In this document: positions 38,070-49,262 of the stretch, in pieces
Layout: each line of letters opens with the position of its first letter
Numbering within the stretch: the first letter of the stretch is position 1
Assembly: GCA_014706295.1 (NCBI GenBank)
Contig: JACSVZ010000039.1
Location: 558,001 to 622,000, forward strand
Direction: 5' to 3'
Length of the DNA stretch: 64,000 nt
Source of the DNA: Lycocorax pyrrhopterus obiensis
Lineage: Eukaryota; Chordata; Aves; Passeriformes; Paradisaeidae
Position numbers and translations under genes: made by a program
The notes under the pieces: generated by a model
Seen by the model: only the letters and a program-made list of their open reading frames with translations
What the model was told of the DNA's origin: nothing
Database searches by the model: none

Positions 38070-40721
38070 TCCCTTTGCAGAGCAGAACAATAAATTAGGG
38101 CAGGCAGAAAAATGTCTTACACTGATGGCATAAAATTTTGGTACCTCCAGAGACTACTCTGCAAAAGCTTTCTGATTCATCTTCCTTTTAAGGACAAATA
38201 CATATTTACTTTCTGCTTCATAATATGCTTTGTCAGTATTAGCACTTTCCTTTTAATTACACTCACAGAAGTTGCAAAATGACCAACATTCCAGTATGGG
38301 TCAGGGAGTGGAATTTATTCCAGCATTTCATGAATGCTCAGGTGCCTTTTACCACCAATACCTTCTTATCTATTGTGCATTGTTTATTTCTCCTTACAGG
38401 ACATACTATTACAAAGAAAATACAAAGAAAATACAAAGTTTGCTGTCTGACCACTGACATATTACCACTATGCTACTAGTGTGAAATGCTACTTCGGTAG
38501 CATTTTTTCACCACTCATTACCAAAAAAAAAAAGAGTCACTTTTTCATTTTGTTTTGAAAGGGACTACTGTGTTTTAAGCATAACAAAAATCTTAGTGCA
38601 CAAGGTAACAGTACAATGGAGACAAGTAAAAGGATCTTTCAACTGGAACATTCCAAAATGCTATTTTCTAAAGGAGATGTAAGTAAGTCACATAAACCAC
38701 ATAAACCATTACCTGATTTTGCTTTGAGAATCTTAAATAGCATTCCACCTTAACAGTTAAGACATATATTTAATTAATGAATTAATGAAATTTGGAGTTT
38801 GAGGGAGGCCTTTTCCTCTTTAACATCTTATACAGACTCACTTGCACAGTAGGAGTGCCTTACACTGAATGAGTTTAGGGAGATATTCTCACTCTGGAGA
38901 AAAAGAATCATTTTTCTGGAAAAATTACTTGTAAAGATTCTGTTAGAGAAAATCCCCAACAGCAGGACAGATCACACAATTGCTTCCTCTTAGGAACAAG
39001 ACACAGCGCAGTGTTTGGAGAAGTCATTCTGTTGGAATCACAAAATCTCTTGTTTAAAAACAGATAATGACAAATAGCAATATTCCTGCATACATTTCCA
39101 GAAAGAATGGACTTCTTAACGATTTTATGGAGAATATACAGCTCTTTTACTTGCTTTCTGTTACTATCACCATCTCTCTTCATTTCTTTTCTGATTGGGA
39201 AAAGAGAAGTTTGTGTATCGAAAAGCAGAAGTTCTAAGAGTTGATTAAGGTTTTTCACCATTTCACTAAAGGGACAACTGCTCTCTCAGAAACTACTATA
39301 TAAGTCTTCTAGAAAATAACACACCGGATGACACTATTAGAAATATGGGGATGCTGGCCAACTGTGCATTAGCAAAAATTGCACAGCAATCTGTTGCTCT
39401 CAGGAAGTGCTGAACCACCAAATATATTCCACTGAAAGCATATTGGCAGCTACAGAGTTTTATCAATAATATTTTTGCTCCTATCAACACAGAAATTACA
39501 CCACTGGTTGGGCAGAAAAAAGTTTCAGAACCAAACCAAAAACTTTCCTTGATTGAGAATAGTACTCAGCCAAGAGCAGAAAGGAGTCACCAGTCACTAA
39601 TTCTAGCTGCTAATGCCAAAATATGTCTGACAGAAAGAGAAAGGTTCAAGAATTATCCAAAGCTCCATTCGTGTGATTACTCAGTGTTAAGGAGAGAACC
39701 AGTAATACCTTGCAATCTCTGCTGGAAGCAGGGCTCAGCACCCTAACAACAGATTCCACCTGGTGAAAGGTTCCCTATGCAAACCCCTCAATCCACAAAC
39801 TGATATTGGAAGAAAGAGCACTCAGAGGACACGATGGGTCAACAACACTGTCGAACAGGGCTGAGTCCACAGATTTCCAACATAAGAATGACATTCCATG
39901 CTTCCAGCTCTCATGCAGGGAGAGGGTACTGAGAACCCACAGACCTGCTGAGATCCCAGCCATGGAAGACTGCTGAGCAATTATTCACCTGCTGAAATAA
40001 TTACAAAAGAAGCGATGAACTGTCCCGTACAGCTCTGTGTAACATAACCAAGGGGAACTGAGATGTGGTCCAAGATTCATTGAAGACCTTTCATATAAGC
40101 AGGAAACAGGATAACAGAAAGAACCAGAATAAATCTGATTCAAAACCCTAATCTACCAACCTGCCAGTCCTGTTTTGCAGCTGCATTTGATGTAGCAGCT
40201 CATACGGAGAAACTGAAATGTTAAGGGTTAGTGACTCAAAGAATCAGCCATTTGCAAAATCAGCGGGGTGCCTTGCTGAGGCCAAGTTTGCACCACCCAG
40301 CTGAAGGAGAGGAGGAGAGGTTTTGGGTGTGTGGCAGCAAAACCTCTGATCTGTGCAAGAACAGCCCAGGTGTGCATCCACTGCTGGAGAATGACCATGG
40401 TAAACCAACCCTCCTTTACACAACTGGCTCGGGTGTAGAACTGTCCCCGCCCTACCCCAGGCAGGTATCAAAACATTCCCACATAGGCCTGAAAGTTTTC
40501 ATCCCTTCTGAAGGGACGTAACTGGCTCAACTATGCTGTCTTAGAAGAGGTCTTAACCATCGAAGACCTCCAAAGTGCCCCCGGACTCATTTCTGGGGCC
40601 TCCCACCAAAACACTGTCCGTGGTCCACAGCGTTGCAGCAGACAGTGTAAAACCGCCCCCACAGGGACGGTACCTGGGTGTTCCCATCTGAACCTGAGCG
40701 TATGCTTCAAATGTCTTTAAA

Positions 40722-40815
40722 TGCAAGTTTAACTGTACCTCTCTCTAGGTTAATCCTATTTGGGGAGCCAGCTCCTCTAGTTCACGTGTACTAATGTGAA
40801 GAATAATGAAGGGAT
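40722..40815 (-). repeat. Unclassified repeat, copy A (inverted)
   Basis: Read on the minus strand it contains CCCTTCATTATTCTTCACA, then AGGATTAACCTAG and AGAGGTACAGTTAAACTTGC. The same blocks in the same order occur on the plus strand at 41983-42054. Copy A carries about 23 extra bases between the first and second blocks. The surrounding 40,220-40,990 is moderately GC-rich and may be the rest of the element. I do not recognise the family. Confidence 0.75.
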
Positions 40816-41982
40816 TCAACTTCCATGGAACTTTATGTTTCAAGAGCTTCTGCCACCCTTGACAGATCAACATTGAAACCGTCACTTCCGACATCAAAAT
40901 TGCAACAATCAAGTCTGGTTGCTGGATCCACGGGTGGTGATACCTTTCCTCTACACTATTTACTCTTATCCTTTCTTTTCTTTCTTTATTTTCCTTATAT
41001 ATTTTCTTAAGTGATATTTTCATACTTTTATATTGTTATGTTACTATAGATAATAACCAAAATGGCTGTATACCTCCTTTCCATTCCAACCAAATTTTTC
41101 AAAAATAAACGTGCCACATATATATTTATAGATACAAATGCTGGTCATTCAGCATTGTTTCACTCTAGTCAGGTCATAACATCATATTACACCATTAACT
41201 ACAACAAGATATTCTTCTGGTAGGTCTCACATTGTTTTTGACATGGTCTGAAACATGTGAAAAGGAAATAATTCCCACGAATTAGAAAAAAAGCTCATCC
41301 CACTAGTTTGAGATGATCACCTTTTTGGTTCATTTTCTTCTTAGTTTGAAACTTCGTATCTTTAATTTCATTCCAAAAGTTAAAGGTTTCATATTATTGG
41401 TTAAAAAACATAAAGAATTCAAATATTTCATTATTATAGAACAAAAAAAGAAAACATCCATTAGAGCCATGAAACTTGCATCTACACTTAGGCTATTCAT
41501 CAAAGTAATTTCAACATGCTATAAAATCTCCCATTTCCAAAAAACCTGCAATCCCACAAGAGGGCTGCACCTTGCTAGTTAGTGGTCCCCACTTTCATAC
41601 TGATAACATGCTGGCAAAATCTGGAAGCTGAGGTCAAACATGTGGCATCTTCAAGAAACAAGAATTGCCCAAACCCACTACTGGCCCAAAAGCATTCTCT
41701 CCTCCCCTAGCACTCCCCTGGCTGTCAGAAGATGCTTTTCTGCCTTTTACTTCAATGGTTCTTTTTTCCCCCGCTGTTAACCACAGACAACTGAACAGCC
41801 CAGCCTGAGTGCACAGCAGTTGCTTTCACTGCTGCACACCAAATTCAGTCTCAAGAAGTAGAAAAAAAATACTCCTGGATACTATTTTGGTTTTTTTACT
41901 CCATGTCAGAATTGCACCAGAGTCAACAACAGGCTGACAGGGATAACAATAATTTTCTCTCTGTAGCTGAAGTATAGAGATG

Positions 41983-42054
41983 ATCCCTTCATTATTCTTC
42001 ACAACAGTACATATGAACAGGATTAACCTAGGAAGAGGTACAGTTAAACTTGCA
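41983..42054 (+). repeat. Unclassified repeat, copy B
   Basis: Shares two near-identical blocks with the reverse complement of 40722-40815: 19 bases from 41985 and about 21 bases ending at 42054, with a shorter match between them. Similarity outside this core is weak. The pair could be an old LTR or an ancient vertebrate repeat in MEI4 intron 1. Confidence 0.75.
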
Positions 42055-45000
42055 GTCACATCAAAATGGACTGCTTCCTGAAGAAAACAAAGTAGTGATC
42101 TTGGGATGAGCTTCCTCCAGCTCCTGGGACCATGTCCACTGATCTTCCTGTGCCAGCTCTGGGTTCCCCTGCCAAAAGGAACCACAGTGTGTGCTGCATC
42201 CATTCATCAAATTATGAGCTACTCATTTTGCACAGGTGAATCCTCAGCTCTAGAGCTTTTAACAAGTTTTTCAGGGGTGCTTATGGGTAAAGGAAGTGAA
42301 TTTTATACAATTTACTCTTCTGAGTGGTACATACAGTTTTCTGACTGACATTGGAAACAAGCAAGTTACAGACAAATGGGGAGAAGGTAGCTAAGTTATG
42401 CTATAGTTTAAAATTATGGGGTGCCTCAAACCAAACCCAGAACCTAAACTCATTTGGAATAGTTCAACACTGGAGTAATACTCATTAATGTCAAAGAATT
42501 ATAGACCTTAGGCATGATTTCCAAGTTTGGCGATGAAATTCATAGCTAATAATGGAGGAAACTGCTGCAAATATCATAGACAAAACCCTATTGCTTACAA
42601 CAGCACACTTATTTGTTATTCAGACCACTATCATCTGAATTTTAAAAATAATTTTAAAATTTAATAGCATAAGACACAAAATAGACTGTAATTCATTTAA
42701 CTTTCAGGCCATTCCAGGGCTCAGTTTTCTTCACATGTGAAATTTTTATTTAAAAATAAGAAGACTTGTCAGGACAGAAACAAATTGCCATTCACCACTA
42801 CTACACAGCTAAAAATCCTCAGACAGCCCTAAATATATAAAAAAATGCTTTTCCTTCTAAATTTAAGAGTATGATCTGTCCTTAAAGGTACAAACATAAA
42901 AGGAAAAACTGTTTTGTTGCCATGATTTTTACTTTAACTAGTCTGTCAATTACACAGTGCAAATAAAGGTGAAAAAATTACCCACATCCTTGTAACCTCA
43001 TCTGCTTTATAAAACAGAAACCAAGATATTAACTCATTATGATGGAGCACAAAATGCTGCAAGTGCTCTAGCGGAACTGGGCTGAGCTCAGACACACACG
43101 GCCACAACATTAAGCAACAATAAAGTAAACTTGATTTAATTGGTATGCCTAGCAAAACGTCATTTGTGTATACAATAAACAATGATAATGGGACAGCTAC
43201 ATAATCAAGATGAACTGAAGTATGCCTTGTGCTCCAATTAAGCAGCTTTTATTGTAAAAATGTGTATTAAACCAAGGCTACTCCACAGTGTCATCTTTAA
43301 ACAACCTATGCTCATAATACACAACGATATATAATGTGGACACACTCACTCAGGGAAGATACGACAAGCCTAACAATAACTCCAGCACGTTTTCTTTCAA
43401 ATGGACTCAAAATGCTAAAACAATACTGAAAATTATAACTATTTAAAATACTTTATGTCAAAAGCACAAGGAAACTTAAATGTAGCATGATTTATTTCTT
43501 CAAACTCTAACTTTTAAATAATTTTAGCTTCTAAAATCAAGCCTTATAAATTCTCCAAATCCAAACATGAATGAGCTGAAAAAACATTTTAGAGCTTATT
43601 AATGTTCCCCAGTTATAACCGTTTCAGAGAATTTAAGAACATAAGCAAGCATAATCCCTCAGGATTTCAGTAACATTTTAGATGTAGGATTTATCTCCTC
43701 TTAACTACAGAAACCTACAGCTTAGATGACTACAACTGAGCTAGCTGCCTAGACTCCTTTTATTACCAATGGGCAGAAACAGAGATTTCTAAGGTTAAAA
43801 ATAAGCCAAGTCATTTGTACATTTTGTGGTAAAGTCATGACCCAGAAACATTTGTTTCCCCCCACGGACTACAAAGAGTGTTAAGATGACTACATCAGAT
43901 GCACACACGTGTATTGTGGGCAGCCAACTGCACTGAGATGAGCTGGTCCACCACAGGCAGCTAAAGCTGGGACCTTCAAAAACCTATTTAAGGTGCCTAA
44001 CTAACAAGACAAATTTTGCAAGGCTGAAAGCAGCACCTCTCAAAAGAAGTCTGTCATTCTAGATCTTTTCAATATCTCTGGGGGGAAGGAAAAAAAACCC
44101 GCTTTCTAGAAGAAAACCCAAAAGTCATGGAAAAAAGTTTGTGAGAACAACCTTGTGAACATATTTCAATGCACAAAATAGCACACAGGTGCAAAGTAGG
44201 GACATGAGAAACAGCAAGTACACTCGGAATTCTATGAGCACAAAAAATCAGTTTGGGTCCTCAAAGCTTCTGTGCCTCACACTTCAACAAGATCATTTGA
44301 AAATAATAATTTAAGCTTGAGTTTTCTGGTAGTTTAAAATTGTGTAGATATTCTCCCTACAAGCTGAGAGTTCTTTCTTTTGCACTCCTTCTTCTCCTCC
44401 AACAGGCCTTTTTCATGTGTCACTCACAATATAAAGTGAATTTGACACACAGCACCATTACTGTGTTTCTCTTTACTATTCTGACTACAAAAGACATGAA
44501 TATGTTTCCAGAATAGGGAATTTATACTATAAAACCTGATGTTCAGAAATTAAAGTATAACTTAGTGGTGTAAATTAATCTATTCTTACATGAGCACAGA
44601 TTTCTTCCCCTACCAAAACAAAACTGTGCTCACTTAATCAGCTGGGTGTAAATTCGTTTGGTTTGGGAACTGAGGATATACTTTTCATTACAGCTTTATG
44701 AGACCATGAAATTCAAACCCTTATTCTTTTACAAAGTTTCATATATGCTAAGAATAATTACATAAAGAGTAAATTTACAGTTTTTTACATTAAAAAAAAC
44801 TTTACATTAGGGACTGTGGAAAAACAATCCCAGCCTTTATATACTGCCAAATTACAAGAAGAAAGCAGCTCTTATCTCCCCAGTTTTACCTATTGCAATG
44901 ACTAGCAATATTAGCTTTTGAATGCAGAATTTCAAAGCAGAATTCAGAAAAAGGCAATCATTAAGAGTTTGGAGCATTATACGAAGACTATTTTGCATAT

Positions 45001-45563
45001 CTCCTCTTCCCATGTTAAAATATAGTGACTAAAATATCACCATAATTTCCTTTTCAGTTTCACACTTTCAGCCTTTACCTGAACAGTTCGGTTTCCACAA
45101 GTTTTTACATCTACAAGATCAGTGTCTTTCACTGAACAAGCTTCATTCAGATAACCTTCCAGAATGCATCCAATGTGTTTTAAAAACCTTGGTTTTGGGT
45201 TTCTTACAGAAGTTTAATATAGGGAGAATGAAAGATGAGATTGCTTAGAAGAAAAGAAATGTTTGCAATGGAGGACAAAGAAAAGAGGGAATACTGGTAG
45301 GAATCCAGTACTCTAAAAAGCATACAGCATGCAATAAAGAATGAAGCCATACATATACTATGGATACTAACACAACTATAACCACATTTAAATATGTAGT
45401 GCCTAAATATTAATTTATGAAGCACTGGAGGTTGCAAAAGACAGTGAACCACCGAAGAGACTTGACAAGGATTCATAGCCAAGTCCATAGACAAGTACTT
45501 TTTACACTTTAATTCGGCTCAATTACTAGTTTATTCAAATTAAGAAAACATCTAAGCCACGAA

Positions 45564-45827
45564 AATGATCAGAGGGCTGGAGCACCTCTCCTTTAAACAC
45601 AGAGAGTTGAGGTTGCTAAGACTGGAGAAGAGAATGCTCCAGGGTGCCCTTCAGCACCTGAAGTGGGCTTACAAGAAAGCTGGAGAAGGACTTTTTACAA
45701 GGGCAAGACAAGGGGAAATTACTTTAAACTGAAAGAGGGCAGATTTAGATTAGATATTCGGAAGAAATTCTTTACTGTGAGGGTGATGAGACACTGGAAC
45801 AGATTGCCTGGAGAAGCTGTGGATGCA
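45564..45827 (+). mobile_element. CR1 LINE 3' part, left segment (split by LTR)
   Basis: Plus-strand CR1 sequence: GATCAGAGGGCTGGAGCACC, the gactggagaagagaatgctcc segment, ctttttacaagggcaagaca, and the typical gattagatattcggaagaaa and CTTTACTGTGAGGGTGATGA blocks. It stops at GAAGCTGTGGATGC, where an LTR is inserted, and resumes at about 46358. Confidence 0.92.
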
Positions 45828-46357
45828 TGCCCTGGTTTTAGCTGGGACATTTTCTTCTTAGTAGCTGGTGGGTTTTGGATTTAGTATGAGAATGATGTTG
45901 ATAACATTCTGGTGTTTTGGCTGTTGCCATGTAGTGTTTATCCTAAGTCAAGGACTTTATAACATCTCATGCTCTGCTACTGAGGAGCTGAACTGAAAGC
46001 TGGGAGGGGAGCGAGGCCAGGACAGGTGACCCCAACTGGCCAAAGGAATAGTGGGATAGTGGGGGGATGGTCACTGTTCAGAAATGGGCTGGGCATTGGT
46101 CAACAGGAGGTGAGCAACCATGTTCATCACTTGTTTCTCTTGGGTTCTGTTACTCTCTCTCCCTTTCCTTATAACAATTCTTCTTATTAATCATACTATT
46201 AGCATACTTAGTATCACTATTATAATATTTTATTTCACTTATTAGATTGTTCTTATCTCAATCCACAAGGTTTACCTTTTCTTTATGACTATCCCCACTG
46301 GAGTGGGGGAACTGAACAAAAGGCTGTGTGGTACTTAGTTGCCAGCTGGGGTTAAAC
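45828..46357 (+). mobile_element. ERVL-type solo LTR nested in CR1
   Basis: Starts TGCCCTGGTTTTAGCTGGGA and ends near GCCAGCTGGGGTTAAAC, the two ends of an abundant avian ERVL LTR type that I recognise. Internal family blocks are ttttggatttagtatgagaa, gtgtttatcctaagtcaagg, GACCCCAACTGGCCAAAGG and ttgttcttatctcaatccac. No retroviral coding sequence is present. It lies inside a CR1, so it inserted later than that CR1. Its plus orientation is antisense to MEI4. The terminal few bases have decayed, so the target duplication is not certain. Confidence 0.85.
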
Positions 46358-46497
46358 GCCATCCCTGGAACTGTTCAAGACCAGGCTGGATGGGATTTTG
46401 AGCAACCTGGTCTAGTGGAAGGTGTCCCTGCCCACGGCAGGAGAGTTGGAACTAGACGATCTTTAAGGATCTAGAACTCCAGGCATTTCTGTGATAA
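46358..46497 (+). mobile_element. CR1 LINE 3' part, right segment
   Basis: Continuation of the interrupted CR1: CCATCCCTGGAACTGTTCAA, then gagcaacctggtctagtgga and a ggaactagacgatctttaag block, ending near CATTTCTGTGAT. Joined with 45564-45827 it gives an ordinary 3' CR1 copy. Confidence 0.9.
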
Positions 46498-46998
46498 GAC
46501 AAAATTAATCATTACTTTCTTCCATTAGTCAATGAGAGAAATACAAGTGACTATGCCCTATGATTTCTGTGTTCCTACGGTCAGTGATCAGAAACTATCA
46601 TTTCAATTCACTGACATTAGAACTAATCAGCTAAAAGTATTGATAACTTCGATAATTCTTTGATATTCTGTTATATCTGCATATTCATGCAACCTTTTTT
46701 TAACAGGCAGAGCACTAACAACATTAATTGAATCCCAGAATCCATCCAACAAAACTTCACAACCATAGTGTTTTCCCTTGTGACTTAGGTGAAATGGACA
46801 GGAAAAAACTTCAGATTTGTAATGTATAAAAATACAGACAAGTAATTCATAGGTGATATTCTTCATTATTAATGACCAAAGCAGTGCAACTTTCATGGGA
46901 AGGCTCCCATTTCCTCCTAAATAAACTCAACCTTTCCTCGGGAAACCACTCTTTGATCACATAAGGCTCCCGCACGGAGACGAGGCAGGAACCTCGTC

Positions 46999-47042
46999 CC
47001 AGGAGAACCAGGGGGCTGTTCCAGGAGAACCAGGGGGCTGTC
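46999..47042. repeat. 22-bp tandem duplication
   Basis: Two adjacent, nearly identical copies of a 22-base unit beginning CCAGGAGAACCAGGGGGCTG, at 46999-47020 and 47021-47042. It lies at the edge of the CpG island, just inside MEI4 intron 1. It looks like simple slippage or a local duplication. Confidence 0.9.
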
Positions 47043-47232
47043 CGAGGCAGCCCCCATACCCGCACCCCTGGGCACAGGGTTTGCACATGAGGGATGTCCT
47101 CAAAGGCCACTGACACCGCGGGGTGGAGGCATCTCCTCGGGCCGATGCTCCTGGCTGGGAGCCCTCGCCCAACCTCCCTCCCAGCCTCCCCGGGCCTCTG
47201 GGAAGCCCTCACGGCCTCGGGCTCCCACCCAC

Positions 47233-47275
47233 CTGCAGCAGCGGCCGCGCCGCGGGGGCCGCGCCTCGGGTCCAT
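47233..47275 (-). CDS. MEI4: MEI4 coding exon 1 (predicted)
   Basis: Predicted first coding exon of the meiotic double-strand-break protein MEI4, read right to left. An ATG in a strong Kozak setting (gccATGG) opens 14 codons, MDPRRGPRGAAAAA, plus one base. It ends at GCTGCTGCAG followed by a GTGGGT donor. The leftover single base fits the phase of the exon 2 acceptor at 35742, which needs one base, giving a split Glu codon. The exon lies in the only large CpG island of the window, as expected for a vertebrate promoter and first exon. Mammalian MEI4 starts only a few residues before the conserved YLxxSKLALA motif, so this Arg/Ala-rich start would be an extension of about 20 residues. There is no homology support for these 14 residues, and a different small first exon is possible. 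The assignment is inference from phase, Kozak context and CpG context. Confidence 0.5.
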
Positions 47276-47834
47276 GGCCTGGGGCCGGGCCGGGATCTCT
47301 CCCCGCTGGGGTCAGGCACAGCCCCGGCCCCGCGGCGCAGCGCTGGGAGCGCCTCGGTGCGGGCCCTCCGCCTCCCACTCGTGTTTATGTCGGCCGAACA
47401 CGGGTGTTCCCTGGGGAGCCGGCAGAGTCCGCGGCCTCGCGGCCTCGCCTCCCGCTCCTGGGGCTGGAATGAGAGGGAAGAGCGAAGGCCAGCTTGTTGC
47501 AAAGGCCGCCTCAGTCGGGAAGGTGCAGGAAGGGGGAGGCCATGGAATCCCGCAGGAGACATCTGAAGGCCCCTGGTGCTTCCGCCAGGGAAGGAAGGGA
47601 GCAGGCCTGTGGGCAGGTTTTTAGGGAGCGTGGCCTGCCTGTCCCAGCCCTGGACTCCGGCCGCACGCTGGGCCCGCCGAGGGTGCAGGTGGCAGAGCTC
47701 ACCATCACCTGGGACGACCCTCCACGCTTTTACACTTCTTATTGCTGTAAATTGTATGAAGGTCTCTCGAAGTGTTTTGCTGATTAACTCAGGTCTCTTT
47801 AAACTTTTCTTGCCTAAGACATAGCCCCACACTA

Positions 47835-47880
47835 GCCACTGTGCAGAAAATTAACTCTATCCCAGCCAAAATCAGCACAG
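47835..47880 (+). mobile_element. Possible LTR 3'-end remnant
   Basis: GAAAATTAACTCTATCCCAG followed by CCAAAATCAGCACAG resembles the terminal bases of avian ERV LTRs, and the end of the LTR at 58632-59175 is similar. The rest of the LTR is absent or unrecognisable. It lies just beyond the CpG island. Confidence 0.4.
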
Positions 47881-48083
47881 TATCTTAAGAGGCAATGGGA
47901 TCATGAAACTTCAGAACAGTATTTTTTTAATACTGCATTGGAAATAGAAGCTGCCTTTTAGTGGAAACACTGTGAGCCAAGCTCGCCAGTTAAGAAATTA
48001 TCTTTCTATGAAAAATTATGTTCTCTACACAAACTGTGCTGAAAAGGCTGTGTTAAGTCTTCTTGGTCAGAAAGGGCGTCTAT

Positions 48084-48292
48084 AGAGGCATAGAATTACA
48101 GAATCATTTTGGTGGAAAAGACCCTTAGGATCATCGATTCCAACCATTAACTGAGCACTTCCAAGTCCACCACTCAACCATGTCCCTCAGTGCCACATCT
48201 ACATTTCTTTTAAATACTTCCTGGGGTGGTGACTCCACTTCCCTGGGCAGCCTGTTCTAATGCTTGACAGCCCAAAGAAATTTTTACTAATA
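48084..48292 (-). mobile_element. CR1 LINE 3' fragment (antisense)
   Basis: Reads TAGAATTACAGAATCATTTT, then gatcatcgattccaaccatt, caaccatgtccctcagtgcc, and ctccacttccctgggcagcc. This is a CR1 3' end in reverse orientation, of the type with the ...GTCCCTCAGTGCCACATCTAC block. Confidence 0.9.
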
Positions 48293-48788
48293 CTTGGTTG
48301 AGGAGGCTGAGGAGGGAGGACAGGAGAAGAGATGAGAAATGAATAATGAAGTCAGATGCATTAGGTGCAGTTAGGCTTATAACAATACATCAAGTTTTTA
48401 AGTAGAGGGTGGGTCAATCTTTCTGAACACAGAAGTATTCAGATGTGACAAAATACATACTTTTAAAACTCTCATCCCCATTTCTTGGCTAATCTAAGCA
48501 GCACTATTTTTATCATGTTCTTTTCTTCAAAAAACTATTTTTCATCTGTATACATAGTGAAAAAATTCTGAGTTAATACACACTTTCTTTTTTTTTTATT
48601 TTAAAAAAATTACCTCCCCAACTACGGAAAACTGTTAACACATTGGAACTTTCATTTTAGACTTCAAATTATAAAAACAAATTAGACAGAATAAGTTAGA
48701 GAGCATTTTCATTCTGACAGCACTACTTATTTCTCAGTGAAACCCAAGGGGAAAAAAATAACAAAACATTCTCCAGTCTTCTATTGCA

Positions 48789-49181
48789 GTGACATATCAG
48801 CAGCTACACTTTATCATTTTCTGTGCATCTATTGTGCATGTAAGTGATGCAGATGCTTTGCAAACTGGACACTCATTATGTAGACTGGAATGTCCGTATT
48901 TTCATACAGTCTTTTCAACTGAGACAGAAATAAAAGATTCAGAGACATCAGTGCTTTTACCTGCAAACCTGTCATCTGTATACAGAGAGCTAAATCTAAA
49001 AAGTAGAATTAGGCAGGGGCAACATTATTATGGTTCTAAAAAAGAAAGTGGCTTTGCTTTTTCTGAGAGTACCAGTTCTGCTTGCAATTGTAGGCTTATT
49101 GAGAGGCACCTAAAAATCTGGAGGCCTACCATTAGGCAGCTACCTGGAGGGATGTTTTTCACTTTATTGTTTTGTACTTAA
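48789..49181 (+). other. Unrecognised 130-codon open frame after an acceptor-like site
   Basis: An open frame preceded by ctccagtcttctattgcag, which has the form of a splice acceptor, and ending in TAA before an A-rich stretch. It has a mixed amino-acid composition with several Cys and Ser, no signal peptide or domain I recognise, and no donor chosen with confidence. It may be an exon of a noncoding or lineage-specific transcript divergent from MEI4, or chance. I list it only because it is the longest such frame in the flank. Confidence 0.12.
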
Positions 49182-49244
49182 ACTACATAAATAAAAAGAA
49201 AAAAAAAGAAGAGCTGTATAAATTCAGTTTTAGATGAACAGCTC

Positions 49245-49262
49245 CTTTTTTTTTTTTTTTTT
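49245..49262. repeat. Poly-T run
   Basis: Run of about 17 T residues on the plus strand, after an A-rich stretch near 49195-49210. Confidence 0.85.

Larger units (their letters stand above)
35742..47232 (-). other. MEI4 intron 1
   Basis: About 11.5 kb between the predicted exon 1 donor and the exon 2 acceptor. Recognised contents are a solo LTR (37674-38064), an unclassified inverted repeat pair (40722-40815 and 41983-42054), and a CR1 copy split by an ERVL-type LTR (45564-46497). The stretch 40,220-40,990 is somewhat GC-richer and may belong to the same unknown repeat. I see no gene in 35.8-37.6 kb, 38.1-40.2 kb or 42.1-45.5 kb. Confidence 0.5.
46960..47720 (-). promoter_or_regulatory. CpG island, likely MEI4 promoter and first exon
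   Basis: A GC-rich, CpG-dense block of about 750 bases in otherwise AT-rich DNA, densest between about 47,200 and 47,480 (GCGGCCGCGCCGCGGGGGCC). It contains the predicted MEI4 start codon at 47275, so transcription would begin within about 47,280-47,700 on the minus strand. No TATA box was noted, as is usual for such islands. The many ORFs in all frames of this block come from GC-rich, stop-poor sequence and are not treated as genes. A divergent transcript on the plus strand is possible but nothing in the sequence proves it. Confidence 0.7.

Noticed and set aside
46847..47832. Several 60-207 codon ORFs on both strands in the CpG island.
   Set aside because: GC-rich DNA lacks stop codons and the readings are Pro/Arg/Gly/Ala-rich in every frame. 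Only the first 14 codons from 47275 minus are kept, because a donor and matching phase follow.
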